A stretch of DNA of 64,000 nt from Pelosinus sp. IPA-1 (GCF_030269905.1 NZ_BSVC01000008.1:186001-250000), one strand, 5' to 3'; shown: positions 45,111-54,893, counted from the stretch's first letter. Translations and numbers: made by a program. Notes: generated from the letters alone by a model not told the origin.

Positions 45111-45470
45111 GTTGTCATATTTTTATGATTATTATAATTCCTATCCGTTTACTTAATTAGTACCTAACGTAAGCTTTAACTAGGACTATTGGCATATGGG
45201 ATAAGCAGAGAAATAATTTAAAATTTGGCAAAATATTGACATATTGAAAAGGAGTTTATATTATTTTGTCGAAATTTAGCTGTATAGCTTAGTAATTGTA
45301 TTGATATCCTTAAAACATCAGGACAAAAGTCCCGTAGTGTCTAAGCAATAATAACATATCGGCTGGTGGATGTAAGCTTATATTTAGGGATGGGAGCCTT
45401 TATAGTAAGCTACTTTTTATCTTTAGCAATAATGTCTTTTGCAAAAAATATGATACAAGGGGGATTATTT

Positions 45471-47159
45471 ATGAACTTGACCGTAGGGAAGAAAATAACA
45501 GGAGGCTTTCTCGTCGTTTTGACTCTCGTTATTCTGATGAGTGGGTTTACATACTGGAAAATTGGTGAGATAACGTCATCTTATCAAGAGTTTAGTAAAG
45601 TAAATATTGAAAAAATGGAAATGGTGCAGGGGGCTGCTTCAGATATTGCAAATGAAGCCGTTGTCATGCGCCGATTTAATTTTACCGGGGACCCCAATGA
45701 TATTAAAGTTTATAATGACTACAAAACAAAAGCCAATGAGCGGATAACTTGGCTGGAAAAAAGTCTTCATACCGAGAAATCCAATCAGTTTTTGATAACT
45801 ATTAAAAAAGAAAAAGCAGCTTATGAAGAAATTGCAGAAAAATCTATGGCTGCTAAACAAGGAAATAAACTAGATGAAGTGGCTACCTATATGTCCCAAG
45901 CTGGAAAGCCTTATAAAGCTACGATGAGCGCTACCGAAGAGCTAGTTAGCTCCACTAAAGATTATGTAAAGCAAGAGCAAGAAAAATATGCAGAGGATGC
46001 GACACGTTCACGGATTATCCTCGTTGTGGTTAATATCGTTGTAATTATTATGTCGATGATCATTGCTTTTTTAGTTTCCCGCAGTATTTCACGCCCAGTG
46101 GGTGAGGTTGCCGAAGCTGCCAGTAAAATAGCCAATGGCGACTTGTCGATTGAAAATATTAGCTATCAGTCGAGTGATGAAATTGGACAACTCGCTATGG
46201 CCTTTAACCAAATGCTTTCTAACCTTAGGGCGATTATTCGTCAAGTATCGGTTTCCGCAGAACAAGTCGCGGCATCTTCCGAAGAATTAACTGCGAGTGC
46301 AGAGCAATCAGCGCAAGCCGCTACACAAGTAGCGATGACAATTATTGAAGTTGCAGAAGATACAGAGAAGCAACGCCAGAATATCAGTGAGACTGTAACG
46401 ACTACGGATAAGATGGCAACTAGCATTCAACAGGTTGCAGGCAATGCAGTTAATTCTATGAACATAAGTGATCAAGCTGCCGATGCCGCGCAAAAGGGGA
46501 GGCGTGCTATTGAGGCAGCTGTTAAACAAATGGGTACAATTGATAGAAAAGTGGGCGAGTCTTCAGGAGTGATCACTAACCTTGGTGAGCGTTCAAAAGA
46601 GATCGGGCAAATTGTTGATGCTATTTCCAATATAGCAGGTCAAACCAACTTGTTGGCTCTAAATGCTGCAATTGAAGCTGCTCGGGCAGGAGAACAAGGT
46701 AAGGGTTTTGCTGTGGTAGCGGATGAAGTCAGAAAACTAGCGGAACAGTCTCAAGAAGCAGCAAAACAGATTGCCACTTTGATTAGTGAAATTCAAGAAG
46801 AAACTGACAAAGCAGTTAACGCAATGGAGGAAGGAACTCGTGAGGTAAGTACGGGTATCAATGTAGTAAATGTTGCTGGGACATCATTTGCGGAGATTTC
46901 TACGCTAATTGGCCAAGTATCGGATCAAAGTAAAGGTATTTCTAGTTCCATTCAGCAGATGGTCAATGATAGCCAAGAAGTCGGTGTTTATATCCAAAAG
47001 GTTGATCAAATTAGTAATGATATAAGTGGGCAAACGCAAACTGTTTCTGCAGCTACGGAGGAACAATCTGCTTCTATGCAAGAAATTGCTTCTTCCAGTC
47101 AAGCACTGGCACATATGGCCGTAGAGTTGCAAGAAGTTGTTGCAAAGTTTAAGTTCTAA
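45471..47159 (+). CDS. Transmembrane methyl-accepting chemotaxis protein
   Basis: 562 residues: first membrane segment (about 9-31, [20 protein letters not shown]), a four-helix-bundle-like sensory domain (about 32-180) typical of 4HB_MCP receptors, second membrane segment (about 182-207, [19 protein letters not shown]), HAMP (about 208-262), and the cytoplasmic signalling domain with the tip [20 protein letters not shown]. It senses an unknown extracellular cue and controls CheA. The start at 45471 has AAGGGGGA upstream; a longer frame from 45366 has no site and would add a spurious hydrophobic stretch. Confidence 0.92.
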   Translation: MNLTVGKKITGGFLVVLTLVILMSGFTYWKIGEITSSYQEFSKVNIEKMEMVQGAASDIANEAVVMRRFNFTGDPNDIKVYNDYKTKANERITWLEKSLHTEKSNQFLITIKKEKAAYEEIAEKSMAAKQGNKLDEVATYMSQAGKPYKATMSATEELVSSTKDYVKQEQEKYAEDATRSRIILVVVNIVVIIMSMIIAFLVSRSISRPVGEVAEAASKIANGDLSIENISYQSSDEIGQLAMAFNQMLSNLRAIIRQVSVSAEQVAASSEELTASAEQSAQAATQVAMTIIEVAEDTEKQRQNISETVTTTDKMATSIQQVAGNAVNSMNISDQAADAAQKGRRAIEAAVKQMGTIDRKVGESSGVITNLGERSKEIGQIVDAISNIAGQTNLLALNAAIEAARAGEQGKGFAVVADEVRKLAEQSQEAAKQIATLISEIQEETDKAVNAMEEGTREVSTGINVVNVAGTSFAEISTLIGQVSDQSKGISSSIQQMVNDSQEVGVYIQKVDQISNDISGQTQTVSAATEEQSASMQEIASSSQALAHMAVELQEVVAKFKF

Positions 47160-47215
47160 CATAACTAACTGTAAAAGTGTGAAGAAATTTTACATTATAG
47201 TGCGCTGAAAAATCA

Positions 47216-47254
47216 AAAGGACTCAGCCAGCAGATATTGCTGGCTGAGTCCTTT
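47216..47254 (+). terminator. Hairpin terminator after the chemoreceptor gene
   Basis: AAAGGACTCAGCCAGCA (47216-47232) pairs perfectly with TGCTGGCTGAGTCCTTT (47238-47254) around GATAT. Confidence 0.85.
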
Positions 47255-47384
47255 AATTGGCGATTAGGTCTGATTAATCATTGGATATAGTACAAAGATG
47301 ATATTTGTGTATACTGAGTGTTGACAATGGTGGAATGGTGTGGTAATTTATGTATATATTATAGTTGATAAGTGTAAACCGTTG

Positions 47385-47637
47385 ATAGGGAGATAAAATC
47401 ATTTACGCGCTTACAGAGAGTCGAGAGAGGCTGGAATCTTGGCAGAAATGCGGATTGATAAATGGACCCTTGAGGGTGAGGTGAAAAGTCTCAGACTTAG
47501 TAGCTTGCAACGTGTGCTCACGTTATAGGGCGAAGAATGTGATGGCATTCGGATTAAAGTGGCCAAATGTTATGTTTGGCAAACAAGGTGGTACCGCAGG
47601 TTAAACACCTGTCCTTATATAAGGACAGGTGTTTTTT
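47385..47637 (+). ncRNA. T-box leader riboswitch upstream of iorA (probable Trp specifier)
   Basis: The leader has the stem I motif ACAGAGAGTC (47413-47422), a candidate specifier TGG in AAATGGACCCTTGAG (about 47463-47465), the T-box AAGGTGGTACCGC (47585-47597) and a competing terminator AACACCTGTCCTT/AAGGACAGGTGTT with TTTTTT (47604-47637). T-boxes let uncharged tRNA switch on genes for the matching amino acid. The base between TGG and ACC in the T-box is T, which pairs best with an A discriminator, while bacterial tRNA-Trp usually has G; a G-U pair would be needed, so the Trp call is tentative. The T-box itself is firm. Confidence 0.88.
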
Positions 47638-47666
47638 GTGTATTCAAGTAGATAGGAGGGAAATAA

Positions 47667-49460
47667 ATGAAGATTAAACTTCTTATGGGAAATGAGGCAA
47701 TTGCACAAGGAGCCATACGAGCAGGGGTAAAAGTAGTATCTGGATATCCAGGAACACCTTCAACTGAAGTATTGGAGGCGATTGCAAGGGATAATAAAAA
47801 AGACATATATGTAGAATGGTCTGTAAATGAAAAGGTAGCATTAGAGGTAGCTGCAGGAGCTGCGTATACGGGAGCAAGATCCTTGGTAACGATGAAACAA
47901 GTGGGGTTGAATGTAGCAAGTGATCCGTTGATGAGTTTAGCCTACATCGGAGTAAAAGGTGGAATGGTGATTCTAGTTGCAGATGACCCTGGCCCTATAT
48001 CATCCCAAACTGAACAAGATACAAGACATTTCGCACGCTTTGCCCACCTGCCAATATTTGATCCTTCAACACCTGAGGAAGCGTATGACATGATAGGAGA
48101 GGCTTTTGCGCTTTCTGAAAAGTTTAGTACACCAGTACTCTTTCGACCAACGACTCAGGTCTGCCATGCTTGCGCTAGTGTTGAAATCAAAGAAGCGATA
48201 GAAATAAAGGAGATTGAAGGATTTATAAAAGATCCTAAATGGGTGATATTTCCTAAATTATCTTATCAAAATCATATAAAAATTATTGAGAATGAAACCA
48301 AAATTAGCGAAGATTTTTCTAAATCAATATATAACCAAATCATAGGAGCCGGAACGAAAGGAATCGTGGCGTGTGGTGCTTCATTTCTCCCTGCAGCAGA
48401 AATTTTAGAATACTTACCTAACGATGTAAGGTTAATGAAGATTTCAACACCTCACCCTTTTCCAGAAAAGCTTGCCTTTGAATTTTTAAAGAACCTAGAT
48501 GAAGTACTAGTAATAGAAGAGTTAGATCCTGTAGTGGAAGAAAATTTACTTCGCATGTGTGGCAAGATGGGGCTCAAGATCCATATAAAAGGTAAATTAA
48601 CAGGCGACTTACCCATAGCAGGAAAGTATAGCTATGAAATAGTGAGGACTGCAATTTACCGGTTCTTAGGAGAAAAATTGCCTTTAGATAACCAAGCAGA
48701 ACTTTTACAAATTCCCATCAGGCCTCCTGTACTTTGTGCGGGTTGCCCTCATAGAGCTTCCTTCTATAGTGTAAAGATGGCGATGAAAAAAGCGAAACAA
48801 AGGGCTGTTTTTACAGGAGATATTGGTTGCTATACATTAGGGAATGCCAAACCCCTCGATATGGTAGATACCTGTCTTTGTATGGGAGCTGGCATTACCA
48901 TAGCTCAAGGCTTACAAAGAGTAGAAGATGATTCGAAAAAGATTGCTTTTATTGGAGATTCTACTTTCTTTCATACTGGAATTTCTGGAATTCTTAATGC
49001 AGTATACAATGAAACCGATATTACCGTGATTATTTTGGATAATAGTACAACGGCAATGACAGGTCACCAGCCACATCCTGGCACTGGGAAGACAATGATG
49101 GGGAATCTAGCGGAAAAGATCAGTATTGAAAACGTGCTTAGAGGATGTGGCGTTGGTTTTATCAAAAAATCCAATCCATTAAACTATGAGGATGCGATGG
49201 ACGCAGTCACACAGGCAGTTAATTATAAAGGTGTTTCTGCTGTAATTTTTGAGTCACCTTGTATAGCTGTGATTAAACCAAAAACGATCAGCCATATCAA
49301 AGAAAACTGTATTGGGTGTAAAAAGTGTTTGAAGGAAATTGGATGCCCTGCAATGAGTATTAAAGAAAGGAAAGTTAGCATTCAGCCACACTTATGCTAT
49401 GGATGTGGGCTATGCAGAAACATCTGTCCTGTAAATGCAATTGGAGGTGAAAAGGAATGA
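47667..49460 (+). CDS. iorA: Indolepyruvate:ferredoxin oxidoreductase, alpha subunit
   Basis: 597 residues: pyruvate-ferredoxin-oxidoreductase type domains with SGYPGTPSTEVLEAIA (about 26-41), a ThDP region with GDIGCYTLGNAKPLDMVDTC and DSTFFHTGISG (about 430-440), and a C-terminal ferredoxin domain with CIGCKKCLKEIGCP (about 548-561) and CYGCGLCRNICPVNAI. The enzyme interconverts aryl pyruvates (indolepyruvate, phenylpyruvate) and arylacetyl-CoA with ferredoxin and is oxygen-sensitive. It overlaps iorB by 4 nt. AGGAGGG precedes ATG 47667. It sits behind a T-box. Confidence 0.95.
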   Translation: MKIKLLMGNEAIAQGAIRAGVKVVSGYPGTPSTEVLEAIARDNKKDIYVEWSVNEKVALEVAAGAAYTGARSLVTMKQVGLNVASDPLMSLAYIGVKGGMVILVADDPGPISSQTEQDTRHFARFAHLPIFDPSTPEEAYDMIGEAFALSEKFSTPVLFRPTTQVCHACASVEIKEAIEIKEIEGFIKDPKWVIFPKLSYQNHIKIIENETKISEDFSKSIYNQIIGAGTKGIVACGASFLPAAEILEYLPNDVRLMKISTPHPFPEKLAFEFLKNLDEVLVIEELDPVVEENLLRMCGKMGLKIHIKGKLTGDLPIAGKYSYEIVRTAIYRFLGEKLPLDNQAELLQIPIRPPVLCAGCPHRASFYSVKMAMKKAKQRAVFTGDIGCYTLGNAKPLDMVDTCLCMGAGITIAQGLQRVEDDSKKIAFIGDSTFFHTGISGILNAVYNETDITVIILDNSTTAMTGHQPHPGTGKTMMGNLAEKISIENVLRGCGVGFIKKSNPLNYEDAMDAVTQAVNYKGVSAVIFESPCIAVIKPKTISHIKENCIGCKKCLKEIGCPAMSIKERKVSIQPHLCYGCGLCRNICPVNAIGGEKE

Positions 49461-50065
49461 AAGTAGATTGTTTATTAGCAGGTGTTGGTGGTCAAGGAAC
49501 TGTTTTGGCATCGAAAATAATCGCACAAACGGCGATGAATAGTCAAAGCTTTGTAAGAACTTCAGAGACCATTGGAATGGCGCAACGGGGCGGGTGTGTT
49601 GTAAGTCATGTTCGCACGGATGCTAAGCATTGTTCTTCAGCCATTCCAAAAGGTATGGCTGATTTAATCATAGGTTTCGAACCAGCCGAAGTGGTCAGGA
49701 ATATGGAATTTTTAAAACCAAAGGGACGGATTCTAGTCAATATTAATCCAATTATACCTGTCACAGCATCCCTAGAAGAGGTAAGTTATAAAGTGGAAGA
49801 TATCGTAAAATTTTTAAGAGATATAAGAAACCAAGTGGTATTTGTTGACGGACGAAAGCTTTGTCAGATAGCAGGATCACCAAAGGTATTAAATGTGATA
49901 ATGCTTGGAGTTGCAATAAAAGAACAATTGCTTCCTTTCTCAAAAGAGGAGATGTTACATACCATACAAGAAATCTTGCCACAAAAACTTATAGAACAAA
50001 ATAAAACAGCACTTGAAGTGGGATATTGTTTTGAAAAATATCATCATGATAAGGAGGCTTTGTAA
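49457..50065 (+). CDS. iorB: Indolepyruvate:ferredoxin oxidoreductase, beta subunit
   Basis: 202 residues of the gamma-type POR domain: LLAGVGGQGTVLASKIIAQ (about 6-24), SETIGMAQRGGCVVSHVR (about 37-54), DLIIGFEP. It forms the second subunit with IorA. ATG overlaps the iorA stop (ATGA), and its own stop shares a base with the paaK start, so the three genes are tightly coupled. Confidence 0.94.
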   Translation: MKVDCLLAGVGGQGTVLASKIIAQTAMNSQSFVRTSETIGMAQRGGCVVSHVRTDAKHCSSAIPKGMADLIIGFEPAEVVRNMEFLKPKGRILVNINPIIPVTASLEEVSYKVEDIVKFLRDIRNQVVFVDGRKLCQIAGSPKVLNVIMLGVAIKEQLLPFSKEEMLHTIQEILPQKLIEQNKTALEVGYCFEKYHHDKEAL

Positions 50066-51297
50066 TGAACAAAGTACAGTTTTTAGAATTTAAGAAATTA
50101 CTGAGAAAAGCAGAGCAAGAAAGTTCTTTATATAAAAATAAGTTTAAAGAAGCAAGTTTTGTGATAGAGGATGTTCAATCATCGGAGGATATTTCGAAAA
50201 TACCATTTACAACAAAAGCAGACTTAAGAGGTGCTTATCCACTCAATTTGCAAGCTGTTTCTGATGAACAAATAGTTAGAATTCATTCCTCTTCAGGGAC
50301 AACAGGAACACCTGTAATCATTCCATATACAGCGCAGGATCTAGAAGACTGGGCAAATATGATGAAAAGATGTATGGAAGTAGCAGGCGTGATTAAAACA
50401 GATCGAGTCCAAATTACACCTGGCTATGGATTGTGGACCGCTGGTATTGGATTTCAAGCAGGCGTAGAAAAGCTAGGGGCTATGGCTGTTCCTATGGGCC
50501 CGGGCAATACAGAGAAACAATTGCAAATGATGATGGATTTAAAATCTACTACAATTATAGCTACTTCGTCTTATGCACTTTTACTAGCCGAAGAAATTCG
50601 TAAAAGGGGGCTAAAGGAAAATATTCATTTGACAAAAGCCATTCTCGGTTCCGAACGCTGGGGAGATAAAATGAGAGAGCGAATTAAAGAAGAATTGGGT
50701 GTAGAGTTATATGATATTTATGGGCTTACCGAGATTTACGGCCCCGGGATATCAATAAGTTGTGGATGTAACAGTGGACTTCATTATTGGGATGATTACT
50801 TTTATTTTGAGATTATTGACTCCCATACGGGGGAAAATGTTAAGGATGGAGAATTCGGGGAACTTGTCATTACAACATTGAAAAAGGAAGGTGCTCCTTT
50901 AATCAGATACAGGACTCGAGATATTACGCGATTAATAACAGGGGAATGTAACTGTGGTTTAAGATATCCTAGACATGCTCCCATTGTGGGAAGAACAGAT
51001 GATATGATTAAGATTAAAGGGGTCAATATATACCCGGGGCAAATTGAAGATGTTCTAAAAACAATCGATGGAACAAGCAGTGAATATCAAATTGTACTTG
51101 ATCGAAATGACGCAAAAGATAGTATGCTGCTCCGATTTGAAAAGCAAAAAGGTCATGACAAAGCAAGTTTGGAGTTAGCGGTCAAAAAGCATTTTAAAAC
51201 TAAGATTGGTATCATTATAAATACACAAGCTCTTGGAATTGGGGAACTGCCAAGAAGCGAAAAGAAAACAGTGAGGGTTGTCGACAATCGATATTAA
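50065..51297 (+). CDS. paaK: Phenylacetate-CoA ligase family enzyme
   Basis: 410 residues of the acyl-adenylating superfamily: phosphate-binding SSSGTTGTPVIIPYT (about 74-88), YDIYGLTEIYGPG (about 214-226), RYRTRDITRL and GRTDDMIKIKGVNIYPGQIE (about 310-329), and a C-terminal ELPRSEKKTVRV with the catalytic lysine. It activates phenylacetate or indoleacetate to the CoA thioester using ATP. Coupled to iorAB, it supplies or removes the arylacetyl-CoA. AAGGAGG before ATG 50065. Confidence 0.92.
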   Translation: MNKVQFLEFKKLLRKAEQESSLYKNKFKEASFVIEDVQSSEDISKIPFTTKADLRGAYPLNLQAVSDEQIVRIHSSSGTTGTPVIIPYTAQDLEDWANMMKRCMEVAGVIKTDRVQITPGYGLWTAGIGFQAGVEKLGAMAVPMGPGNTEKQLQMMMDLKSTTIIATSSYALLLAEEIRKRGLKENIHLTKAILGSERWGDKMRERIKEELGVELYDIYGLTEIYGPGISISCGCNSGLHYWDDYFYFEIIDSHTGENVKDGEFGELVITTLKKEGAPLIRYRTRDITRLITGECNCGLRYPRHAPIVGRTDDMIKIKGVNIYPGQIEDVLKTIDGTSSEYQIVLDRNDAKDSMLLRFEKQKGHDKASLELAVKKHFKTKIGIIINTQALGIGELPRSEKKTVRVVDNRY

Positions 51298-51546
51298 ATA
51301 AGGCACAAGTATTAAATTCAAAACTAATTAGTGAGAAAAAATATGGGTCATAGTGGTTTCTTTTTCGTTTAATCCAGATATATAGTTGTAGTTTACCCAT
51401 AAAGTGGTACAATTATGATAGATAAAAATGTTTCCTCTTACATGAATGATTACTACAAAAAATAATATAGATTAAGCAGTAGATAAATTAATGATGTCTA
51501 TTAATAAACTTAATTAATAGAAGAAATTAAAAGAGGAGAGATAAGA

Positions 51547-51786
51547 ATGGAAAAACCAGTAATTTCTCAGAAATCACCTATTGCTGTTGATGTTAAGAAG
51601 GGTGAAACCTACTATTGGTGTAAATGTGGCAAAAGCTCTAATCAACCATTTTGTGATGGGGCACATAAAGGCACTTCATTTGAGCCATTAGCATTTACTG
51701 CTGAAAAAAATGAAACCGTTTATCTCTGTGCCTGTAAGCATACTAAAACACCTCCATTTTGTGATGGAACACATGATAGTCTTTAA
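51547..51786 (+). CDS. CDGSH iron-sulfur domain protein (two CDGSH-like motifs)
   Basis: 79 residues with two C-x-C-x8-9-FCDG-x-H sites: CKCGKSSNQPFCDGAH (about 24-39) and CACKHTKTPPFCDGTH (about 60-75). Each binds a 2Fe-2S cluster with three Cys and one His. Tandem-motif CDGSH proteins are small redox or cluster-transfer proteins; the precise role is unknown. AGAGGAG precedes ATG 51547. A weak GCCAACA/TGTTGGTTGGC hairpin with a T-run follows near 51803-51846. Confidence 0.92.
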   Translation: MEKPVISQKSPIAVDVKKGETYYWCKCGKSSNQPFCDGAHKGTSFEPLAFTAEKNETVYLCACKHTKTPPFCDGTHDSL

Positions 51787-51946
51787 TAGAGTATAGATAA
51801 AGTGTCAGCCAACAGCTATTAAGAAAATGTTGGTTGGCATTTTTTTCACTGGAGTGTAATTAGAATAAGCTGAACTATAACATACTATTAATGGATGCGA
51901 CATTGCTGTAGAAGCTGATAAATAGAGTTTGGGAGGTACATTAATT

Positions 51947-52789
51947 ATGAGTAATATCCGGACAATTCGCAGAATTGTAACAGGAGAAAAAGCAATAGAT
52001 GGTGCTGGTGTTAAGCTAGTAAGAGTTTTTGGTCATGATGATGTTAAAGAGTTTGATCCATTTTTAATGTTAGATGCTTTTGATTCTGTCAATCCTGATG
52101 ATTATATCAAAGGATTTCCTTGGCACCCTCACCGCGGAATAGAAACCATTACCTATCTTATAAATGGAGATATAGAGCACGGAGATAGTCTAGGGAATAA
52201 AGGGAGTATTTTGGATGGAGACTGTCAGTGGATGACTGCAGGATCCGGGATTATTCATCAAGAAATGCCAAAATCGAGTGAGCGGATGCTGGGAGCTCAG
52301 ATATGGCTCAATCTTTCTTCTAAGGATAAAATGGTTGCACCTAAGTATAGAGATATCCTAAAGAAGAACATCCCTATTATTGATGAGGATGATTATAAGA
52401 TACGTATAATTTCTGGAAAGTATAAAGAAATATCGGGTGCTATCCAAGGTGATTACGTCAAACCCTTATACTTTGATGTAGAAGTAAAGGCAAATTGTGA
52501 ATGGTCTTTCCAGACGGAAGTAGATTCCACATTATTTGTATATATTCTCCAAGGAGGAGGCTGCTTTAGTCCAGATAATGAGGAGTTGATTTCGGAGAAA
52601 CATGCGGTACTATTTAATGAAGGGGATACCTTTTGGGTAAAAGCTTCAAGTGCTGGTATAAGATTTTTATTCTTAGCAGGGAAACCCCTTAAGGAGCCGA
52701 TTGCATGGGGCGGGCCCATCGTTATGAATACAAAAGAAGAATTGAATCAAGCTTTTAAAGACTTAGAGGAAAATAAATTTATCCGTTAA
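51947..52789 (+). CDS. Pirin-family protein
   Basis: 280 residues of a double cupin. The N-terminal domain has FPWHPHRGIETITYLINGDIEH (His metal ligands, split here as FPWHPHRGIE and TITYLINGDIEH) and SGIIHQEMP; the C-terminal pirin domain includes PLKEPIAWGGPIVMNTKEEL. Pirins bind iron; some have quercetinase activity and others regulate transcription or PDH, so no single function can be named. The start at 51947 (MSNIRT) has GGGAGGT 9 nt upstream; a longer frame from TTG 51929 overlaps that site. Confidence 0.9.
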   Translation: MSNIRTIRRIVTGEKAIDGAGVKLVRVFGHDDVKEFDPFLMLDAFDSVNPDDYIKGFPWHPHRGIETITYLINGDIEHGDSLGNKGSILDGDCQWMTAGSGIIHQEMPKSSERMLGAQIWLNLSSKDKMVAPKYRDILKKNIPIIDEDDYKIRIISGKYKEISGAIQGDYVKPLYFDVEVKANCEWSFQTEVDSTLFVYILQGGGCFSPDNEELISEKHAVLFNEGDTFWVKASSAGIRFLFLAGKPLKEPIAWGGPIVMNTKEELNQAFKDLEENKFIR

Positions 52790-52833
52790 TCATATCTCTC
52801 TTAATTAGTATAAGAGGCTTGTTAGATGGAGAA

Positions 52834-52866
52834 GGGCAGTTAGGTGTAGTCTAACTGTCCTTTTTT
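52834..52866 (+). terminator. Intrinsic terminator after the pirin gene
   Basis: GGGCAGTTAG (52834-52843) pairs with CTAACTGTCC (52851-52860), followed by TTTTTT. Confidence 0.88.
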
Positions 52867-52875
52867 ATACATATA

Positions 52876-52921
52876 GTTTCTCGAAGAAACAGTTGCATAA
52901 TGCAATTAATAATAGTAAAAT
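52876..52921 (+). promoter_or_regulatory. Promoter and candidate operators of the marR-arsM unit
   Basis: Two palindromes lie side by side: GTTTCT-CGA-AGAAAC (52876-52890) and TTGCAT-A-ATGCAA (52893-52905). The second contains TTGCAT, which with TAAAAT (52916-52921) forms a -35/-10 pair with 17-nt spacing. A repressor bound to either would block RNA polymerase, which fits self-control by the MarR encoded next. Confidence 0.6.
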
Positions 52922-52940
52922 AATACTAGGAGGTGGTTGT

Positions 52941-53384
52941 ATGAATTTTGTTGATTCAAGTCAACGTCTTAGAGAAATGACCCGATTATTAATCCGCAAA
53001 CTTGGATTTTTAGAGCGTGATGGGGCAATATGTTGTGGAATTACATTAACCCAATGTCATGCAATGATTGAAACCGGTAGAAAAGAGCAAATATCTGTCA
53101 ACGAATTGGCTGAATTACTTAATCTAGATAAAAGTACAGTAAGTAGAACCGTAGATCAGCTTGTGAATAATGGTATCATGCTGCGGGAAGCTGATCAAGA
53201 AGATCGGCGTTTCGTCAAGTTAAAGCTTACTGGCAAAGGGGAAGAATTGTTTAAAAACATTGAGCAACGGATGGAAGTATATTTTTCCGAAATTTTAAAT
53301 GCTGTCCCTGAAGGAAAGCGTGAGCAGGTAATCGAGAGTTTGCAAATTTTTGTAGATGCTCTAAAAGATACGAAATGTTGTTAA
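52941..53384 (+). CDS. Cysteine-rich MarR-family regulator upstream of arsM
   Basis: 147 residues with a winged helix (ISVNELAELLNLDKSTVSRT, about 51-70, then READQEDRRFVKLKLT). Unusual cysteines are Cys31, Cys32 and Cys39 (AICCGITLTQCHA) and a C-terminal Cys146-Cys147 pair. Such clusters could bind arsenite and release the repressor from DNA; this is inferred, as classical arsenic sensors belong to the ArsR family. AGGAGGT precedes ATG 52941, which is preferred over the frame from 52893 lying in the promoter. Confidence 0.85.
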   Translation: MNFVDSSQRLREMTRLLIRKLGFLERDGAICCGITLTQCHAMIETGRKEQISVNELAELLNLDKSTVSRTVDQLVNNGIMLREADQEDRRFVKLKLTGKGEELFKNIEQRMEVYFSEILNAVPEGKREQVIESLQIFVDALKDTKCC

Positions 53385-53461
53385 AAAACTGAAAGTATGA
53401 TTAGAGTAAATAGTAAATTGATGACGCTTTTTTTATAAAGAAATAATTAGGAGGTTTATTT

Positions 53462-54697
53462 ATGACACAGGATATTAGGGAAAATGTAAGAAAAAAATAT
53501 GCCCAGGCCATTACAAATAAGCTTAATTGCTGTGGAACTTCTACCTCTGAAAATCCGGTAACTGGAAAACTATATGAAAAAAATGACGTGGAAGGATTGT
53601 CAGAAGATATTGTAAAGGCATCCTTTGGCTGTGGCAATCCAACGGCTCTTGCCGAGCTGTATCCTGGAGAAGTTGTTCTTGATCTAGGCAGCGGGGCTGG
53701 CCTTGACGTACTCCTCTCAGCAAAGCGGGTTGGACCTTATGGAAAGGCATATGGCCTAGATATGACCGATGAAATGTTAGCTGTTGCGAAGAAAAATCAA
53801 GTTTCTTCTAATATTTTAAATGCCGAGTTCTTAAAAGGGCACATTGAAGCCATTCCATTAGGGGATAATACGATAGATGTAATTATCTCCAATTGTGTGA
53901 TTAACCTTTCTACTGATAAAGATCGGGTATTACAGGAAGGATATCGTGTGCTAAAACCTGGCGGCAGATTTGCTATATCGGATATTGTAGTAACCCGCCA
54001 ACTACCAGTAAGTGTGCAGAAAAGTATAACTGCTTGGGCCGGATGTATTGCTGGGGCATTACTTGAGGAAGAATACCAAGAGAAACTAACTGCAGCAGGC
54101 TTTTCAAATATAGAAATCGTAAGAACTCGAACTTATGATTTTAGTGATGAGCATGGAGCAGCTTTTTTACCTGAACTCTCCCAAGTAGAAAGAGAAGAGT
54201 TAAAGGGAGCTTTAGTCAGCGCCTTTATTCGCGCTAAAAAACCTGTAAAGATTTTTAATGAAGGCAGTGATTATTCAATCCGCATTGCTAAAGATACAGA
54301 TTTGCCTGCCATCCATAAACTTCTACTTGAAAATGGGCTAACAAGCTCTGGGGTAGAAGAAAACCTAGCCAATTTTCTGGTAGCTGTTCAAAAAGAGGTG
54401 ATAGGTGTAATCGGACTTGAATTTGCTGGAACTAACGTCATGTTACGATCCATGGCGATTCGTCAAGAATTTCGCAAACATAAAATTGCAACTGCTTTAG
54501 TTGAGCACTCATTATCCATAGCACGTCAAGCAGGGATTCAAGAAATATATCTTTTAACGCAGACAGTAGAAAAGTTCGCGGCACGCTGGGGCTTTTCTAA
54601 GATAGAACGTTCAGAAATACCTGCTGATCTCATGCAAAGTTCGGCATTGGATGGTTGCTGCCCCGCTTCAAGTAGTTGTATGAAGTTAAAGTTATAA
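53462..54697 (+). CDS. arsM: Arsenite S-adenosylmethionine methyltransferase fused to an ArsN2-like GNAT domain
   Basis: 411 residues. Residues 1 to about 265 are ArsM: SAM motif [11 protein letters not shown] (about 72-82) and the conserved cysteine triad Cys57 (FGCGNP), Cys145 (SNCVINL) and Cys195 (AGCIAG), plus an N-terminal Cys23-Cys24 pair. Residues about 268-395 form a GNAT acetyltransferase with [20 protein letters not shown], ending in [10 protein letters not shown] as in ArsN2 proteins. ArsM methylates As(III); the ArsN-type domain may acetylate an organoarsenical. GGAGG precedes ATG 53462, 77 nt after the MarR stop. Confidence 0.93.
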   Translation: MTQDIRENVRKKYAQAITNKLNCCGTSTSENPVTGKLYEKNDVEGLSEDIVKASFGCGNPTALAELYPGEVVLDLGSGAGLDVLLSAKRVGPYGKAYGLDMTDEMLAVAKKNQVSSNILNAEFLKGHIEAIPLGDNTIDVIISNCVINLSTDKDRVLQEGYRVLKPGGRFAISDIVVTRQLPVSVQKSITAWAGCIAGALLEEEYQEKLTAAGFSNIEIVRTRTYDFSDEHGAAFLPELSQVEREELKGALVSAFIRAKKPVKIFNEGSDYSIRIAKDTDLPAIHKLLLENGLTSSGVEENLANFLVAVQKEVIGVIGLEFAGTNVMLRSMAIRQEFRKHKIATALVEHSLSIARQAGIQEIYLLTQTVEKFAARWGFSKIERSEIPADLMQSSALDGCCPASSSCMKLKL

Positions 54698-54893
54698 TAG
54701 GTTGGCGTCGTAGAAACCATTACCTTGAATGACTCAAGAAAAACGTTCAGATGAGTCTTGCTGAGTTCCAGAAATAAGAGTGAAGATGATTCTTTCTGGC
54801 AATTATACGCTGGAAGTGGTATGATTCGATGATGTGCATAGTTCCCTTACTTGGTACTTCCTTTAAATTGAACGAAAGTAGGATATGACAAAG

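Noticed and set aside
45111-45470. Possible cyclic-di-GMP or other riboswitch upstream of the transmembrane chemoreceptor
   Set aside because: The conserved core sequences of known riboswitch classes were not found; only A+T-rich DNA with minor symmetry is seen.
54538-54720. Minus-strand frames inside the arsM fusion, and similar antisense frames throughout
   Set aside because: All lie opposite confident genes and show no independent coding signal.
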